The notes: generated from the letters alone by a model not told the origin. A stretch of 64,000 bases of DNA from Zoogloea oleivorans (GCA_030157785.1 JAOAUC010000078.1:1-64000); one strand, 5' to 3'. Positions 21,201 to 27,144 are shown, numbered from the stretch's first letter. Numbers and translations are program-made.

Positions 21201-22787
21201 ACCCTGAGCCTGAGCGGCACCGGCCCGGTAGCCGTGGCGACCGATCTGCCCGCCGGCGAGTCCATTACCCTGGACACCAGCGCCAACGGCAACGTGACCC
21301 TCAGCAACACCGGCGCCGGCGAAATCCACGTCCTGGGCAACCTGGCCCTGGACGTAGCCGACCCGATGAGCATCGTGCTGCAGGGTGACCACACCACCGC
21401 CATTACCCTGGCCGGCGAAGTGGCACTCGACAACACCCCGCTCAACTTGTCGCTGGCCGCGGGCTACAACCCGGCCCTGTCGGACAGCATCACGCTGATC
21501 GACAACGACGGAACCGACCCGGTTATCGGCACCTTCGCCGGCCTCGCCGAAGGCGCCACCCTGCAGGTAGGCGGCGAAACCTTCCGCATTACCTATCGCG
21601 GCGGCGACGGCGGCAACAACGTCATGCTGACCCGTGTCAATGCCAACCCCGGCGGCACAGTGACCATCAGCGGCACGCCGATCCAGAACGCCACCCTCAC
21701 CGCCAGCAACACGCTGGTGGACGCGGACGGCCTGGGCACCATCACCTACAAGTGGCTGGATGGCAGCAACAACCTGCTGGGCACCGGCAACAGCTACACC
21801 CTCAAGCCCACCGATGTCGATCACAACATCCGGGCAGAAGCCACTTACGTCGATGGCGAAGGCACCACCCAGACAGTGGCCAGCGCGCCGACCAGTGCCA
21901 CCATCAATGTGAACGATGCCCCCACCGGCACCGTGAGCATCGGTGGCACGGCCGAGCAGGGCCAGACGCTCAACGTGTCAAACACGCTGGCCGACCTGGA
22001 CGGCATGGGCACCGTCAGCTATCAGTGGCTCGCCGACGGCCAGGCCATCGCCGGCGCCACCGGCAACACCTTCCTGCTCGGCAGTGCCCAGGTCGGCAAG
22101 CTCGTCACCGTCAGTGCCGGCTATACCGACGCCCGCGGTACTGCCGAATCCGTCACCAGCGGCGCCACCGGTATCGTCAATACGGTCAGCACCGTCGGCG
22201 AATCGACAGCACCGGCCGGCACCACCGGCACCACCGGTGACGGCAATGGCGACGGCATCGCCGATGCCAACCAGGTTGCGGTTGTCTCGACCCCGGTCAG
22301 CGTGGCCGGAGCGGCCAACGCCGGCTACGTCACGCTGGTCGCCGACTCCAACCACGGCCAGGTGGCCAGCGGTTCGACCACCGTCATCACCGACTTCGTC
22401 CAGAGCGCCGCGCCCGACACGATGCCGACCAATGGCAGTGCGCCGCTGGGCAGCATCGGCTTCACTGCCGAAACCGGTACCGTATCCGGGCTGGAAACCT
22501 TCAGTCTGTATGTGGACCCGGCCCTCGGAGTCAACGGTTACTGGGTGCAGGCAGCCAACGGCAACCTGGTCAACCTGGCCAGCGAAGCCTACGGCGGCAC
22601 CATGGTGGTTGAGGGCGACAAGTTGCGCCTTGACTTCCAGGTTCAGGATGGCAGCATCTTCGACCACGATGGCTCGGCCGACGGCAGCGTGCAGCTGGAC
22701 GGAGCCATCGGCTATGTTCCGATGAGCCTGATCTCCTACACCCCCGATGCACCGGTGCCCCATGTAAATGCCCCGGTCTGGGACTGA
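9300..22787 (+). CDS. giant DUF4347 multidomain surface adhesin, likely type I secretion substrate
   Basis: This protein of about 4,495 residues starts at the ATG at 9300, which has GGGAG eight bases upstream; a GTG at 9252 would add 16 residues. Residues ~9-168 form a DUF4347 domain (HVISHGASGSLQLG, LMLYGCNVADG), common at the N-terminus of large secreted adhesins. A Gly/Asn-rich beta domain follows (~171-420). At least 14 NDxP-type junctions (NDAPV and similar) mark cadherin/Ig-like modules. Residues ~1077-1244 resemble a C-type lectin domain (WNSGEPNN, then MWNDLPG) but lack its usual cysteines. Residues ~3480-4003 are a Gly/Thr/Asn repeat zone, likely a beta-helix. The C-terminal ~180 residues begin with a calcium-loop-like DGNGDGIAD and resemble a 'choice-of-anchor' domain. 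No RTX array is visible. Its position right after a type I secretion operon makes it the probable substrate. Confidence 0.85.
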   Translation: MSAAATSTQILFIDALVQDIDTLLSTIDPNIEVILLNDQQDGLTQIANALAGRSDIDAVHVISHGASGSLQLGSGEVTEATLTGQAEQLAQIRAALSDSADLMLYGCNVADGTNGASFIQALANATGADVAASTDLTGSALLGGDWVLETSTGSIETTAVSSSAYDDVLASGILRNAYVRFGYSDDGTLGYGGTSKPGIQYDKDGTRTFLDTADFLTPGSPFEFFSVTANGTTKTNNNNNFTSPGMATTLTNSSLTTSGSDTYGSVTYVSYNGSLKITQIYTLGATSQVISFQVTMENTGASTISGVKYARGIDPDVDSNGLAGSTSSTNNVRGAGSIAATDIVLGTGPVSGRVIGLYSNSSFTHNTAVTGWTTDPSSYLAGATVGNGDNTIGVGFDLGSFVAGQVKSFSFAYVFAASAASLQASVDQVPVSNASPTLSTFAAPATGTTEDTSVEITYAQLAAQGNEADDTGVTGFVVKAVSSGSLKIGTDPGSATAWAPGTNDGLPSSGTLKLYWTPAANANGTLNAFTVVARDADGAVSASPVQVQVTASAVNDAPVVASSATPVALAAVLEDQATINGATVEALFSPRFTDVDSGASLGGIIVTGNTNASGGQWQYSTDGTTWYDIGAVSDSTGLALSAATKVRFLPDADWHGTPTPLTVYLTDNAYSGGYTAGAVRDTETSLAANGVSTNPANLSTSVTSVNDAPVFTSTAGAVSVTETGAYDSSVAGGAVSVSGATGHLTGNDVEDGTAVSFSIRGGSTSGATVTREAFYGTLTLNTTTHDWTYTPTNFVAINALQDGQVVTETFEVKVIDSAGASTTQNLVVTLTGTNDTPVLHTALADTTFNGNGAWHYQIPADSFTDADGTNLTYTVEIVDGSGNVIDTIGSTTGVDVNKPSYWLTFDELTHTLSGTPSITAPLPLNIKVTATDDHAAAQSDIFAVTLQPATSSANTVLDAAPLATNDRVVITTDTAEQVLSLSDFGGYSDAEGHALASVTISNLNGSGTLQLNDGAGNWSIVDLSSPLTISAADITAGLLKYVPDVAPIGKSDYASIAFKVSDGTQLSASSYTLSVDTIAYNAFNGHYYQAVSTDVAISWADAKTAAEGMSLGGWTGYLATITDAGENAFILSKLPSDGWIGASDAVAYINSATGAATYADQNAAEGNWYWVTGPEAGTLFSVGNDSPATEPGQYANWNSGEPNNSGNENFAEFYASGGDPGMWNDLPGTNTNGIHAYVVEFSGLAPIGALSYGITVAPPQISTAGVAAYTENAPAQTLAPALDIYYPDGTITAASVRISNNRATGDVLAFANDGVTMGDIVGAYTAGTGTLALSSVGGATEAQWEAALKAVTYASTSENPGNATRTLTWTVTGGGIDASSATSLAVTPVNDAPVATFTPDVSIAAGSAVSTSIGNIFTDPEGSPVTYSATLANGDPLPDWLHFDPATHVFSGNPPAGVPSLDLKVSGSDGSATGYSSFTMNFADATAAAAAPNNLGTLGDITGTTSLGSVLTAATPVDGDGRTLNTAVNYQWQVSADGGATWSDVTGVRGQASTLTLAQTESSKQIRVQSFYTDDGGYGEAPVSNAITVPAYNLSGAVIIAGATTPGETLVANLSDSNGLIHATPTYQWYRGDTAGTATTPISGATYSAYTLTSTDAAKYIRVVVSYTDDEGTVESVANVSSQVQLGAIAPVAVNDVAAAVFEASGANNAIAGGTPSGNLLTNDTDANAGDTKTVTELHLGSTEGFGDAADDSGGVLTIVGQYGTLEVTKATGAYVYTVNQDNESVQALSTGASLTETFNYTVADATLLIDRATLTLTINGANDLPTLSGTLASATVAEDAATPLAIDVLSIVDPDSAAMSVRLTVSDGTLRAISSDPSVTVTGSDTGVVTISASSAFALSGWLTDNQVLYVTSPNSNGAVANLSYQLNDGSGFVAAGTPTTITATATNDAPIVDLGGSSSAGNDFITTFRPRGSAVAVVDSTVTITDIDSSTITSAVVTLATGADDNVFGTVYETLSSSSGASFVRGGTTLTIAGNGTGAGGLTGATQLNFTGSGSLVDYQEALKTVLYNNSNPNAAAGDRTVTVSLSDGSLDSNLASFSTAATNGSIAVGQRIFIGGVDSGETVAQVVDTQHFVASGPISGLTSGSALTFYAAGALVTSATQSGPVIATTTIQVPWTPVIDMNGDGLAGRNHSVTYVEGTAAIAISTADASITDQGGLIRSLTITLTNPLDNGAGVKEYLVAPSVAVSNALAIHHITASGNGTGANGLTGATQIVFTSSDVGGTDATNFQIALRGTKYINEDNAPNGSAARIVTTSTQDVDGNAGVGAQTLINLTPVNDAPVGAANTVTAVEDTTYTLQVADFPFSDPTDDDASVVGDANALLAVKITTLPASGTLLLSGVAVTAGQTVSVTDISAGHLTYAPAANSSGTAATTFTFQVQDNGGTANSGVDLDATPRTLTIDITAANDAPVLTGLATTAATVNEDTATAQTVADLLGTRTDVDTATGAHSADNGILTGMAVYATDETGIGGGYWEYSVDSGSNWATLAPTAGDVVLLRSTDQVRFVPDGLNGTTGHLSYYAWDQATGTAGSTVSSIAGDANLANRGGVSPYSVDAGTVTLTVTDVNDAPTITNGAPTQSVNEEGSLTVTGLSFGDVDISARADGDTTNDVLSVTLSVAHGTLTLGDSTGLSFLDDSANGDASLTVSGTLDALNAAILTLSYSPTHDFSGSDSLAVAVNDLGNVGSGGAQNATTSIALTVNPVNDAPVLTGLATTAATVNENTTTAQTVADLLGARTDVDTASGSHSANNGILTGMAVYATDETGVGGGYWEYSINSGANWATLDPTDGDVVLLRSTDQVRFVPDSHNGTTGHLSYYAWDQATGTPGNTVTGIAGDANLASRGGVSPYSVDAGTVTLTVTDVNDAAVADLNGGTAGIDGSAQFKPRGNPAQVFGSVSISDVDSGDQITGATVSLATDTALDNLFDTTYETLYSSSGASFTSGGATLSISGNGTGAHGLTAATVLSISGTASAAVYQAALQTVLYDNANPNAYAGVRQVTLAVHDDASTTGGTGAADSAVATVNLAVNWSPVVDLNGDAVSDSNADSVADRNNVVSFLENGVGVAIAASDASIVDQDGNLKSVTVTLTNPVNGSAESLFVDASVPYLSSLGITAVVSLDGHTVTFTGNKDGTAFQYALRAVKYINTSDDPTSTTREITVESVDQSDHTGLAATAYINPVIINDAPTSANATLTFNEDTTHTFLVSDFPFSDVDANSLQSVRVGSLPAFGTLELDGVAVTAGDLPLDVSLASITDGLLTYVPNANANDTLSGSADSFSFRVIDDGGSAHGGVPVSVAAYTVTLHITPVNDLPVPNPPTVSVSGVAKVGETLTAALVASDVDFAGGVIPGSEYDVQWQSRSLPAGTWTNIPSATGTSYVLAGTDANQEVRAVVVYHDTPADPITVDSDSPTAPLVVVAADGSLSIDVDGGTDPTHPVTITLPPGTTGPVTINNTGTTPITVTGLVAPTTLSTSGDGPLIIDHPTGDVDITNTGTGTVTVAGPNDGSVITVDGTGPVTVSNPAGDLTVDNTGTGTTTVTGLGGTSTLSTTGSGPVTVTAPADGATIINSGAGDVTVTDPVGDLTVSNAGSGTTTVNGPADGATLTNNGAGTTTVNGVTGTLNTAGTGSTDINAPADGAVINDTGSGPLSVTDPVGNLTVNNGGGGTATVTGAAPGSTVTTSGPVTLANPVGDLTLAGTGTNTVTNPVDGATLTNNGTGTTTVNGVSGTLNTAGTGTTDINGPADGTVINDTSSGPLSVTDPVGNLTVSNGGGGTATVTGAATGSTITTHGPITLANPDGDLTLAGDGTNTVTGLDGTLTTSGTGPTTVTAPLNGAAISNTGTGNVSIVDPANLTIDNHGSTPISVSSAADHAVLSLIGTGPTDISAPDGDLTVANTGTGVANVSGLTDGSTLSLSGTGPVAVATDLPAGESITLDTSANGNVTLSNTGAGEIHVLGNLALDVADPMSIVLQGDHTTAITLAGEVALDNTPLNLSLAAGYNPALSDSITLIDNDGTDPVIGTFAGLAEGATLQVGGETFRITYRGGDGGNNVMLTRVNANPGGTVTISGTPIQNATLTASNTLVDADGLGTITYKWLDGSNNLLGTGNSYTLKPTDVDHNIRAEATYVDGEGTTQTVASAPTSATINVNDAPTGTVSIGGTAEQGQTLNVSNTLADLDGMGTVSYQWLADGQAIAGATGNTFLLGSAQVGKLVTVSAGYTDARGTAESVTSGATGIVNTVSTVGESTAPAGTTGTTGDGNGDGIADANQVAVVSTPVSVAGAANAGYVTLVADSNHGQVASGSTTVITDFVQSAAPDTMPTNGSAPLGSIGFTAETGTVSGLETFSLYVDPALGVNGYWVQAANGNLVNLASEAYGGTMVVEGDKLRLDFQVQDGSIFDHDGSADGSVQLDGAIGYVPMSLISYTPDAPVPHVNAPVWD
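16704..17189 (+). repeat. adhesin module duplication, copy 1
   Basis: This 486-bp coding module begins at NDAPVLTGLATTAATVNE and ends at the next NDA junction. It is closely similar and collinear, with no gap, to 17592-18077. The period is 888 bp (296 codons). It includes the segment GGGYWEYSVDSGSNWATL and the Tyr/Trp-rich HLSYYAWDQATGT. Confidence 0.85.
17592..18077 (+). repeat. adhesin module duplication, copy 2
   Basis: This is the second copy of the 486-bp module at 16704-17189, shifted by exactly 888 bp and without indels. Differences are scattered, both synonymous and conservative, for example NEDTATA versus NENTTTA. A non-duplicated module of about 130 codons (NDAPTITNG onward) separates the two copies. 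Confidence 0.85.
20268..20591 (+). repeat. Gly/Thr-rich tandem duplication in adhesin, unit 1
   Basis: This is a 324-bp (108-codon) unit beginning DGATLTNNGAGTTTVNG and ending GTNTVTNPV. It is directly followed by a second unit. Each unit is itself built from shorter pseudo-repeats with GTTTVNG/DGAxxxNxG patterns, as expected of a beta-helix. Confidence 0.8.
20592..20912 (+). repeat. Gly/Thr-rich tandem duplication in adhesin, unit 2
   Basis: This is the second unit of the tandem duplication: it begins DGATLTNNGTGTTTVNG and ends GTNTVTGL, one codon shorter than unit 1. The units align without internal gaps and differ by scattered substitutions (for example NAPADGA versus NGPADGT). Confidence 0.8.
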
Positions 22788-22821
22788 GTCCTACATTCGA
22801 ATCCACTGAAAAGGTCATCTC

Positions 22822-23607
22822 ATGAAAAACGTGAAAACTGTCTGCCTGATCGCTGCCCTTGCCGGACTGTATGGTTGCGGTGGTGGCGGTGGCGGGAGCG
22901 CCTCCCTCAACCTGGCAAGCGTCCAGGGCGTGTGGGACAGCTCCAGCTACAGCGGCACGGATCTGGGCTCCGCCACCAAGGCAGTCCGCTCGGTGATGCT
23001 CAAGAACGGAACCGCCTGGCTCCTCCTGCTGGACGATCTGACGACCAACAACCCCACGCCAATCGGCCTGGTGAAGGCGGCTGTCACGGTGTCCGGGCAG
23101 AACTTCAGCGGTACCGGCAAGCGCTACATGCTGGATGGCAGCGCCGCGTCCAGCGTGGAAGTGCAGGGCAACGTGCCGGCCAGCCAGCAACTGGCGCTCA
23201 AGTTCGGTGCTGCCGCCAACCCCACCACGCTCGCCACCCTGGCACCGGTGGCCCGCTTCAGCGCGGCGGCATCCAGCGCCGACATGACCGGTAGCTGGCA
23301 GTTCCAGTCCACCCAGGCCACCGCAGGCGGCACCACGACCATCACCTGGAACTGGGCCATCAACAGTGCCGGCACGCTGAGCGGCACCAACACTCTGGGC
23401 TGCACCTTCACCGGCCAAGTCCTGCCGTACACCGATCCGGTGGCGGTCTTCACCGTGGCCCTCAACGAAAACTGCGCCGGCACCACGCGTCAGTACAGCG
23501 GCGTTGCCCTGCAGAACTCCGCAAAGAGCCAGACCACTTTTGGCCTGACCCTTCAGGATCAAAGCGTGGGCACCATCGCCGTCGCAGCAAAGGTCACTCC
23601 CAGCTGA
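22822..23607 (+). CDS. putative lipoprotein of unknown function downstream of adhesin
   Basis: This 261-residue protein has a type II signal peptide: a short basic start, a hydrophobic core and the lipobox L-Y-G-C with Cys19 followed by a run of glycines. The mature part is Ser/Thr/Gly-rich, probably all-beta, with two more cysteines near the C-terminus (LGCTFTG and NENCAG) and a WQFQ/WNWAI segment. No family is recognised. It starts 34 bases after the adhesin stop and may be co-transcribed with it, so a role in anchoring or assembly of the adhesin is possible but unproven. Stop is followed by a strong hairpin. Confidence 0.75.
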   Translation: MKNVKTVCLIAALAGLYGCGGGGGGSASLNLASVQGVWDSSSYSGTDLGSATKAVRSVMLKNGTAWLLLLDDLTTNNPTPIGLVKAAVTVSGQNFSGTGKRYMLDGSAASSVEVQGNVPASQQLALKFGAAANPTTLATLAPVARFSAAASSADMTGSWQFQSTQATAGGTTTITWNWAINSAGTLSGTNTLGCTFTGQVLPYTDPVAVFTVALNENCAGTTRQYSGVALQNSAKSQTTFGLTLQDQSVGTIAVAAKVTPS

Positions 23608-23618
23608 CCCCCCAGGGC

Positions 23619-23637
23619 GCCCGGCCACCGGCCGGGC
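23619..23637. terminator. GC-rich hairpin between convergent genes
   Basis: GCCCGGCC-ACC-GGCCGGGC is a perfect 8-bp stem with a 3-base loop. It lies between the stop of the lipoprotein gene and the stop of the convergent helicase gene. There is no U-run, so it may act as a bidirectional stem or with Rho. Confidence 0.55.
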
Positions 23638-25287
23638 TCAACCCGAGTTAGCCAGCCGTTCCCGCAGCACCCCCGCCGCCTCTTCCGACACCACCAGCAT
23701 CAGCTTCATTGTTGCGCGGGTGGCACCGACGAACAGGCGGCGGATTGCCTTGTCATCCAGCTTTTCAAAGTCGATCTCGGTCAGGATCACGCAGGGCGCG
23801 GCGCGACCCTTGAAGCGGTGCACCGAGTCAATCAGCACGTCACCTTCGGTCAGCACCGGATTGCCGAGCAAGTCGTAACGCCCGGTGGGTGCGCGCAAAG
23901 AATAGGGGCCGAGCTTCGTGAAAGGCGTCAGCGCCGAATGCTCCCGCCCCCGGTAGCTGATCAGGGCAATGTGCGAACGCTTGAAGCCCAGGCCAATGGC
24001 CTTGGTGACGGCGCTTACCGAGCGTGCCACCAGCTCGTCCGTACCGCGGTAGCTCAGGATGTCCACCTCCGAACCGGTCAGGGGGCTGCCGGCCTCCACC
24101 GGATGCGCCAGCGGCAGCAACAGGTTGAGCGTATCGAGAATGTCCTTCGGGCTGCGGTAGTTGATGTCCGAACGCAGGCTCACCCAGCCGGGCAACGCCA
24201 CCGGCGGGCGCTCATAGAGGTTCTGCAGCGGGTCTTCCAGCCACCAGGCGCGGCCGCCGGGGCGCAGGAAGCGCAACAGGTTGTCGGCCCAGCCCGTTTG
24301 AAAATCCTGCCCCTCGTCGATGATGATCTCGTCGAAACACTCAGCTGGCGCAGGTGTATGCCTGTCCAGCACGGCCTCCAGGCTGGCAAAGGCACCCGGC
24401 AGACTGAAATCCGGCGGCTGGCCCAGGGCACGGCAGACGCGGTCGGCCAGCTGGTGATAAGTCGCCACCTCGCCACCACCCGGCGCCACCAGCGCGATGT
24501 GATCGGCCAGTGGCCGGTTGTAGCAGACATACAAGGGCCGCCGCCCGGCCGCCAGCGCATCCCGATACACCGCCATGGCCAGTTGCGTCTTGCCCGATCC
24601 GGCGGTGCCGATGACCCGCAGCCGGAAGGGCTCGCATTCGATACGCCGGGCCCATGCCGCCAGCCCGCCCGAAAGCCGCGTGTACAAGGCATGGGCCTCG
24701 CCGACCACCGCATGAACCTCGGGAACCAGTTGCAGCACATCGCCCAGAAAACGCAGGATCTTGTCCCGGCTCACCAGCCGCTCGCCCCTGGCGGGCACGA
24801 TCGAGCGCACGATGTGCACCAGAAACTCCCGTTGCGAGGCATCCACGATGCGCGCCGGATCGATGCCCGCCGTGCCGGGCTGCTTCACTAGGTAATCCGG
24901 GCAGTACAGCAGCGCGTCGATCTGCAGCGGCTCGTCGCCCGTCACGGCCCGCAGGCGATTGGTCAGCGCATCCACGGTGCGCGCCAGCTGCAGCGGCACG
25001 CTCTTGTCCTTCTGGGCATAGCGCTTCATCAGCCCTTCGGGGGTTTCGGCCAGAAAGCCGGACTTCTGCTCGATCAGCAGCAGCTTGCCGGTGGGGCCGA
25101 CGATAGCGAAGTCGATCTCCCCGACAATCGCGTAGTTGGCGTGCTGAACCCGCGTCCAGTGCACCCCGTGGTAGATGGTGTAACTGTCGTCCAGGCCTTC
25201 GGCGAGGAGCGCCAGGGTTTCGATTTCGCGCTGGGCAGCGCCGCTGGCTTTCAACTCGCGCCAGCCTTCGGGATGAACAATGGCCAT
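23638..25287 (-). CDS. NERD-domain UvrD/Rep-like DNA helicase
   Basis: This protein of about 549 residues has an N-terminal NERD (nuclease-related) domain (about 15-130; GEIDFAIVGPTGKLLLIEQKSG) and a superfamily-1 helicase core. Walker A is GTAGSGKTQLA, Walker B with the DEGQ box is EIIIDEGQDF, and the C-terminal helicase motifs are VHRFKGRAAP and VGATRATMKLM. The start is uncertain: an upstream in-frame ATG at 25371 would add 28 residues with no similarity, and no site has a good ribosome-binding sequence. NERD helicases are thought to process DNA, but the exact role is unknown. It is divergent from creA. Confidence 0.75.
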   Translation of the reverse strand: MAIVHPEGWRELKASGAAQREIETLALLAEGLDDSYTIYHGVHWTRVQHANYAIVGEIDFAIVGPTGKLLLIEQKSGFLAETPEGLMKRYAQKDKSVPLQLARTVDALTNRLRAVTGDEPLQIDALLYCPDYLVKQPGTAGIDPARIVDASQREFLVHIVRSIVPARGERLVSRDKILRFLGDVLQLVPEVHAVVGEAHALYTRLSGGLAAWARRIECEPFRLRVIGTAGSGKTQLAMAVYRDALAAGRRPLYVCYNRPLADHIALVAPGGGEVATYHQLADRVCRALGQPPDFSLPGAFASLEAVLDRHTPAPAECFDEIIIDEGQDFQTGWADNLLRFLRPGGRAWWLEDPLQNLYERPPVALPGWVSLRSDINYRSPKDILDTLNLLLPLAHPVEAGSPLTGSEVDILSYRGTDELVARSVSAVTKAIGLGFKRSHIALISYRGREHSALTPFTKLGPYSLRAPTGRYDLLGNPVLTEGDVLIDSVHRFKGRAAPCVILTEIDFEKLDDKAIRRLFVGATRATMKLMLVVSEEAAGVLRERLANSG

Positions 25288-25388
25288 GTCTGGGAGGCTT
25301 CGGGTACAGTGAATCCGGATAAGGGCACGGGATATCCGCGCCTCGCCCATTCTGTCAGGCCTGCGCCCCACTTGAAAGGAAGCCGCTC

Positions 25389-25859
25389 ATGTCGTTGAAA
25401 TACGCCCTCCCGCTGCTCGCAGCCGCCCTCACCCTGAGCGCCCCCACGGCCCGTGCCGACACCGTCGGTTGCATCACCACCTCCTGGAAGCTGGTCGGCG
25501 CCAACCACAAGGTCTGCGTCGAAGCCTTCCACGATGCGAAGGTGCCCGGCGTCACCTGCCACGTCAGCCAGGCCCGCACCGGTGGCGTCTCCGGCAGCCT
25601 CGGACTGGCCCAGGATCCGTCCCAGTTCTCGCTGGCCTGCCGGCAGACCGGGCCCATAACCCTGCCCGCCAAGCTGCCGGAAAGCGATACGGTGTTCAGC
25701 GAAGACACCTCCATCCTGTTCAAGGAAACCCGCGTCGTGCGCCTGTGGGACAAGGCCAACAACACGCTGGTCTATGTGGCGATCAGCCGCAAGCTCATCG
25801 ACGGCGCGCCAGCCAACAGCATTTCGACGGTGCCGGTCATGCCGTGGGGCAACAGATAA
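25389..25859 (+). CDS. creA: CreA family periplasmic protein
   Basis: This 156-residue protein has a cleavable signal peptide (ending near ARADTVG) and matches CreA over its full length. It has the conserved VGANHKVCVEAF, GVTCHVSQARTGG, FKETRVVRLWDKANNTLVY and C-terminal STVPVMPWG motifs. Three cysteines follow the signal peptide. AAAGGAAG lies seven bases before the ATG. The molecular function of CreA is unclear; in E. coli it accompanies creBCD, which are not present here. It stands alone between a helicase gene and nirJ. Confidence 0.9.
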   Translation: MSLKYALPLLAAALTLSAPTARADTVGCITTSWKLVGANHKVCVEAFHDAKVPGVTCHVSQARTGGVSGSLGLAQDPSQFSLACRQTGPITLPAKLPESDTVFSEDTSILFKETRVVRLWDKANNTLVYVAISRKLIDGAPANSISTVPVMPWGNR

Positions 25860-25879
25860 GGCAGGCCGTGCCGGCCAGG

Positions 25880-25893
25880 TTGATACCCGTCAA
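25880..25893 (+). promoter_or_regulatory. FNR/DNR-type box upstream of nirJ
   Basis: TTGAT-ACCC-GTCAA matches the FNR-family consensus TTGAT-N4-ATCAA at nine of ten positions. A -10-like GACAAT at 25917-25922 is placed as for a class II (-41.5) activated promoter. It lies 57 bases before the nirJ ATG. Binding by the Dnr-like protein encoded at 29.6-30.3 kb is inference. Confidence 0.6.
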
Positions 25894-25950
25894 GGCCGCC
25901 TGAGGCACGCGGCAGCGACAATCGCCCCAAACCCTTCTGAAGGTCAGGCC

Positions 25951-27141
25951 ATGTTCCGCATCTCGAGCTACATCCGCGAAGTCGCCGCCCCCACGCCCCT
26001 CGGCCCGCGCCGCCATCCACCGGGGCCGGTGGTGATCTGGAACCTGATCCGGCGCTGCAACCTGACCTGCAAGCACTGCTACTCGATTTCCGCGGACAAG
26101 GATTTTGCCGGTGAGCTGGATACCGGCGAAGTCTTCAAGGTGATGGACGAGCTGAAAGCCTTCCGGGTGCCGGTGCTGATCCTCTCCGGGGGCGAGCCGC
26201 TGCTCAGGCCCGACATCTTCGAGATTGCCGGGCGGGCCAAGAAAATGGGCTTCTACGTGGGCCTGTCGTCCAATGGCACGCTGATCGACGAATCCAACAT
26301 TGACGCCATCGCCGCCGCCGATTTCGACTACGTGGGGGTCAGCCTCGACGGCATCCGCGAAACCCACGATAAATTCCGCCGCCTCGACGGCGCCTTCGAG
26401 CGCTCGCTGGCCGGCCTGCGCCGCTGCCGCGAGCTGGGCGTCAAGGTGGGCGTGCGCTACACCATGACCCAGGACAACGCCGCCGACCTGCCCGGCGTGC
26501 TGCAACTGGTCGAGGACGAAGGCATCGACCGTTTCTATTTCTCGCACCTCAACTACGCCGGCCGCGGCAACAAGAACCGCGCCGACGACGCCCACCACAT
26601 CCTCACCCGCGAGGCGATGGAGCTGCTCTTCGAAACCGCCTGGGATTGCGAGCAGCGCGGGCTCGACAAGGATTTCACCACCGGCAACAACGACGCCGAC
26701 GGGCCGTTCTTCCTGCAGTGGGTGCAGCGCCGCTTCCCCAACCGGGCCGCCCACATCGAAGCCAAGCTGCGCCAGTGGGGCGGCAACTCCAGCGGCGTCA
26801 ACGTCGCCAATATCGACAACCTGGGCAATGTGCACCCCGACACCATGTGGTGGCACCACACCCTCGGCAACGTGCGCGAACGGGCCTTCTCGGAGATCTG
26901 GACGGACCTGTCCGACCCGCTCATGGCCGGCCTCAAGCAATCGCCACGCCCCGTGAAAGGCCGCTGCGCCGAATGCCGTCATCTGGCCATGTGCAACGGC
27001 AACACCCGCGTGCGCGCCCAGCAGCTCACCAACGACCCCTGGCAGGAAGACCCCGGCTGCTACCTCACCAATGCCGAAATCGGCGTGGCCGACGGCGACC
27101 GGCTGGAAGTGAAGCCGTGGGTACGCCTGCAACCCGCCTGA
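25951..27141 (+). CDS. nirJ: NirJ, radical SAM enzyme of heme d1 biosynthesis
   Basis: This 396-residue radical SAM protein acts in the cytosol in the heme d1 pathway, where NirJ replaces two propionates of the tetrapyrrole by oxo groups. The CxxxCxxC cluster motif is CNLTCKHC (Cys36, 40, 43). GGEPLLRP follows, and a SPASM-like C-terminal cysteine cluster includes CAECRHLAMC and a later DPGCYL. The typical NirJ sequences WNLIRRCN and HPDTMWWHHTLGNV are present. The start at 25951 has AAGGTCAGG upstream; the open frame runs further back without a better start. It is followed by nirN. No nirS, nirE or nirDLGH lies in the window. Confidence 0.92.
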   Translation: MFRISSYIREVAAPTPLGPRRHPPGPVVIWNLIRRCNLTCKHCYSISADKDFAGELDTGEVFKVMDELKAFRVPVLILSGGEPLLRPDIFEIAGRAKKMGFYVGLSSNGTLIDESNIDAIAAADFDYVGVSLDGIRETHDKFRRLDGAFERSLAGLRRCRELGVKVGVRYTMTQDNAADLPGVLQLVEDEGIDRFYFSHLNYAGRGNKNRADDAHHILTREAMELLFETAWDCEQRGLDKDFTTGNNDADGPFFLQWVQRRFPNRAAHIEAKLRQWGGNSSGVNVANIDNLGNVHPDTMWWHHTLGNVRERAFSEIWTDLSDPLMAGLKQSPRPVKGRCAECRHLAMCNGNTRVRAQQLTNDPWQEDPGCYLTNAEIGVADGDRLEVKPWVRLQPA

Positions 27142-27144
27142 CCT

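Noticed and set aside
19740-21310. Possible CRISPR or satellite array
   Set aside because: The repeats are in frame, diverged and encode a continuous protein; spacer-like unique segments of constant length are absent.
10920-21824. Very long open frames on the minus strand opposite the adhesin (up to ~1,600 codons)
   Set aside because: They mirror the high-GC third-position bias of the repetitive adhesin. Their proteins are Gly/Ala/Val/Asp/Arg-rich with no recognisable domains and no ribosome sites.
22230-22787. RTX repeats at the adhesin C-terminus
   Set aside because: Only isolated calcium-loop-like words (DGNGDGIAD; GGDGGNN at about 21600) occur; there is no GGxGxDxxx array.
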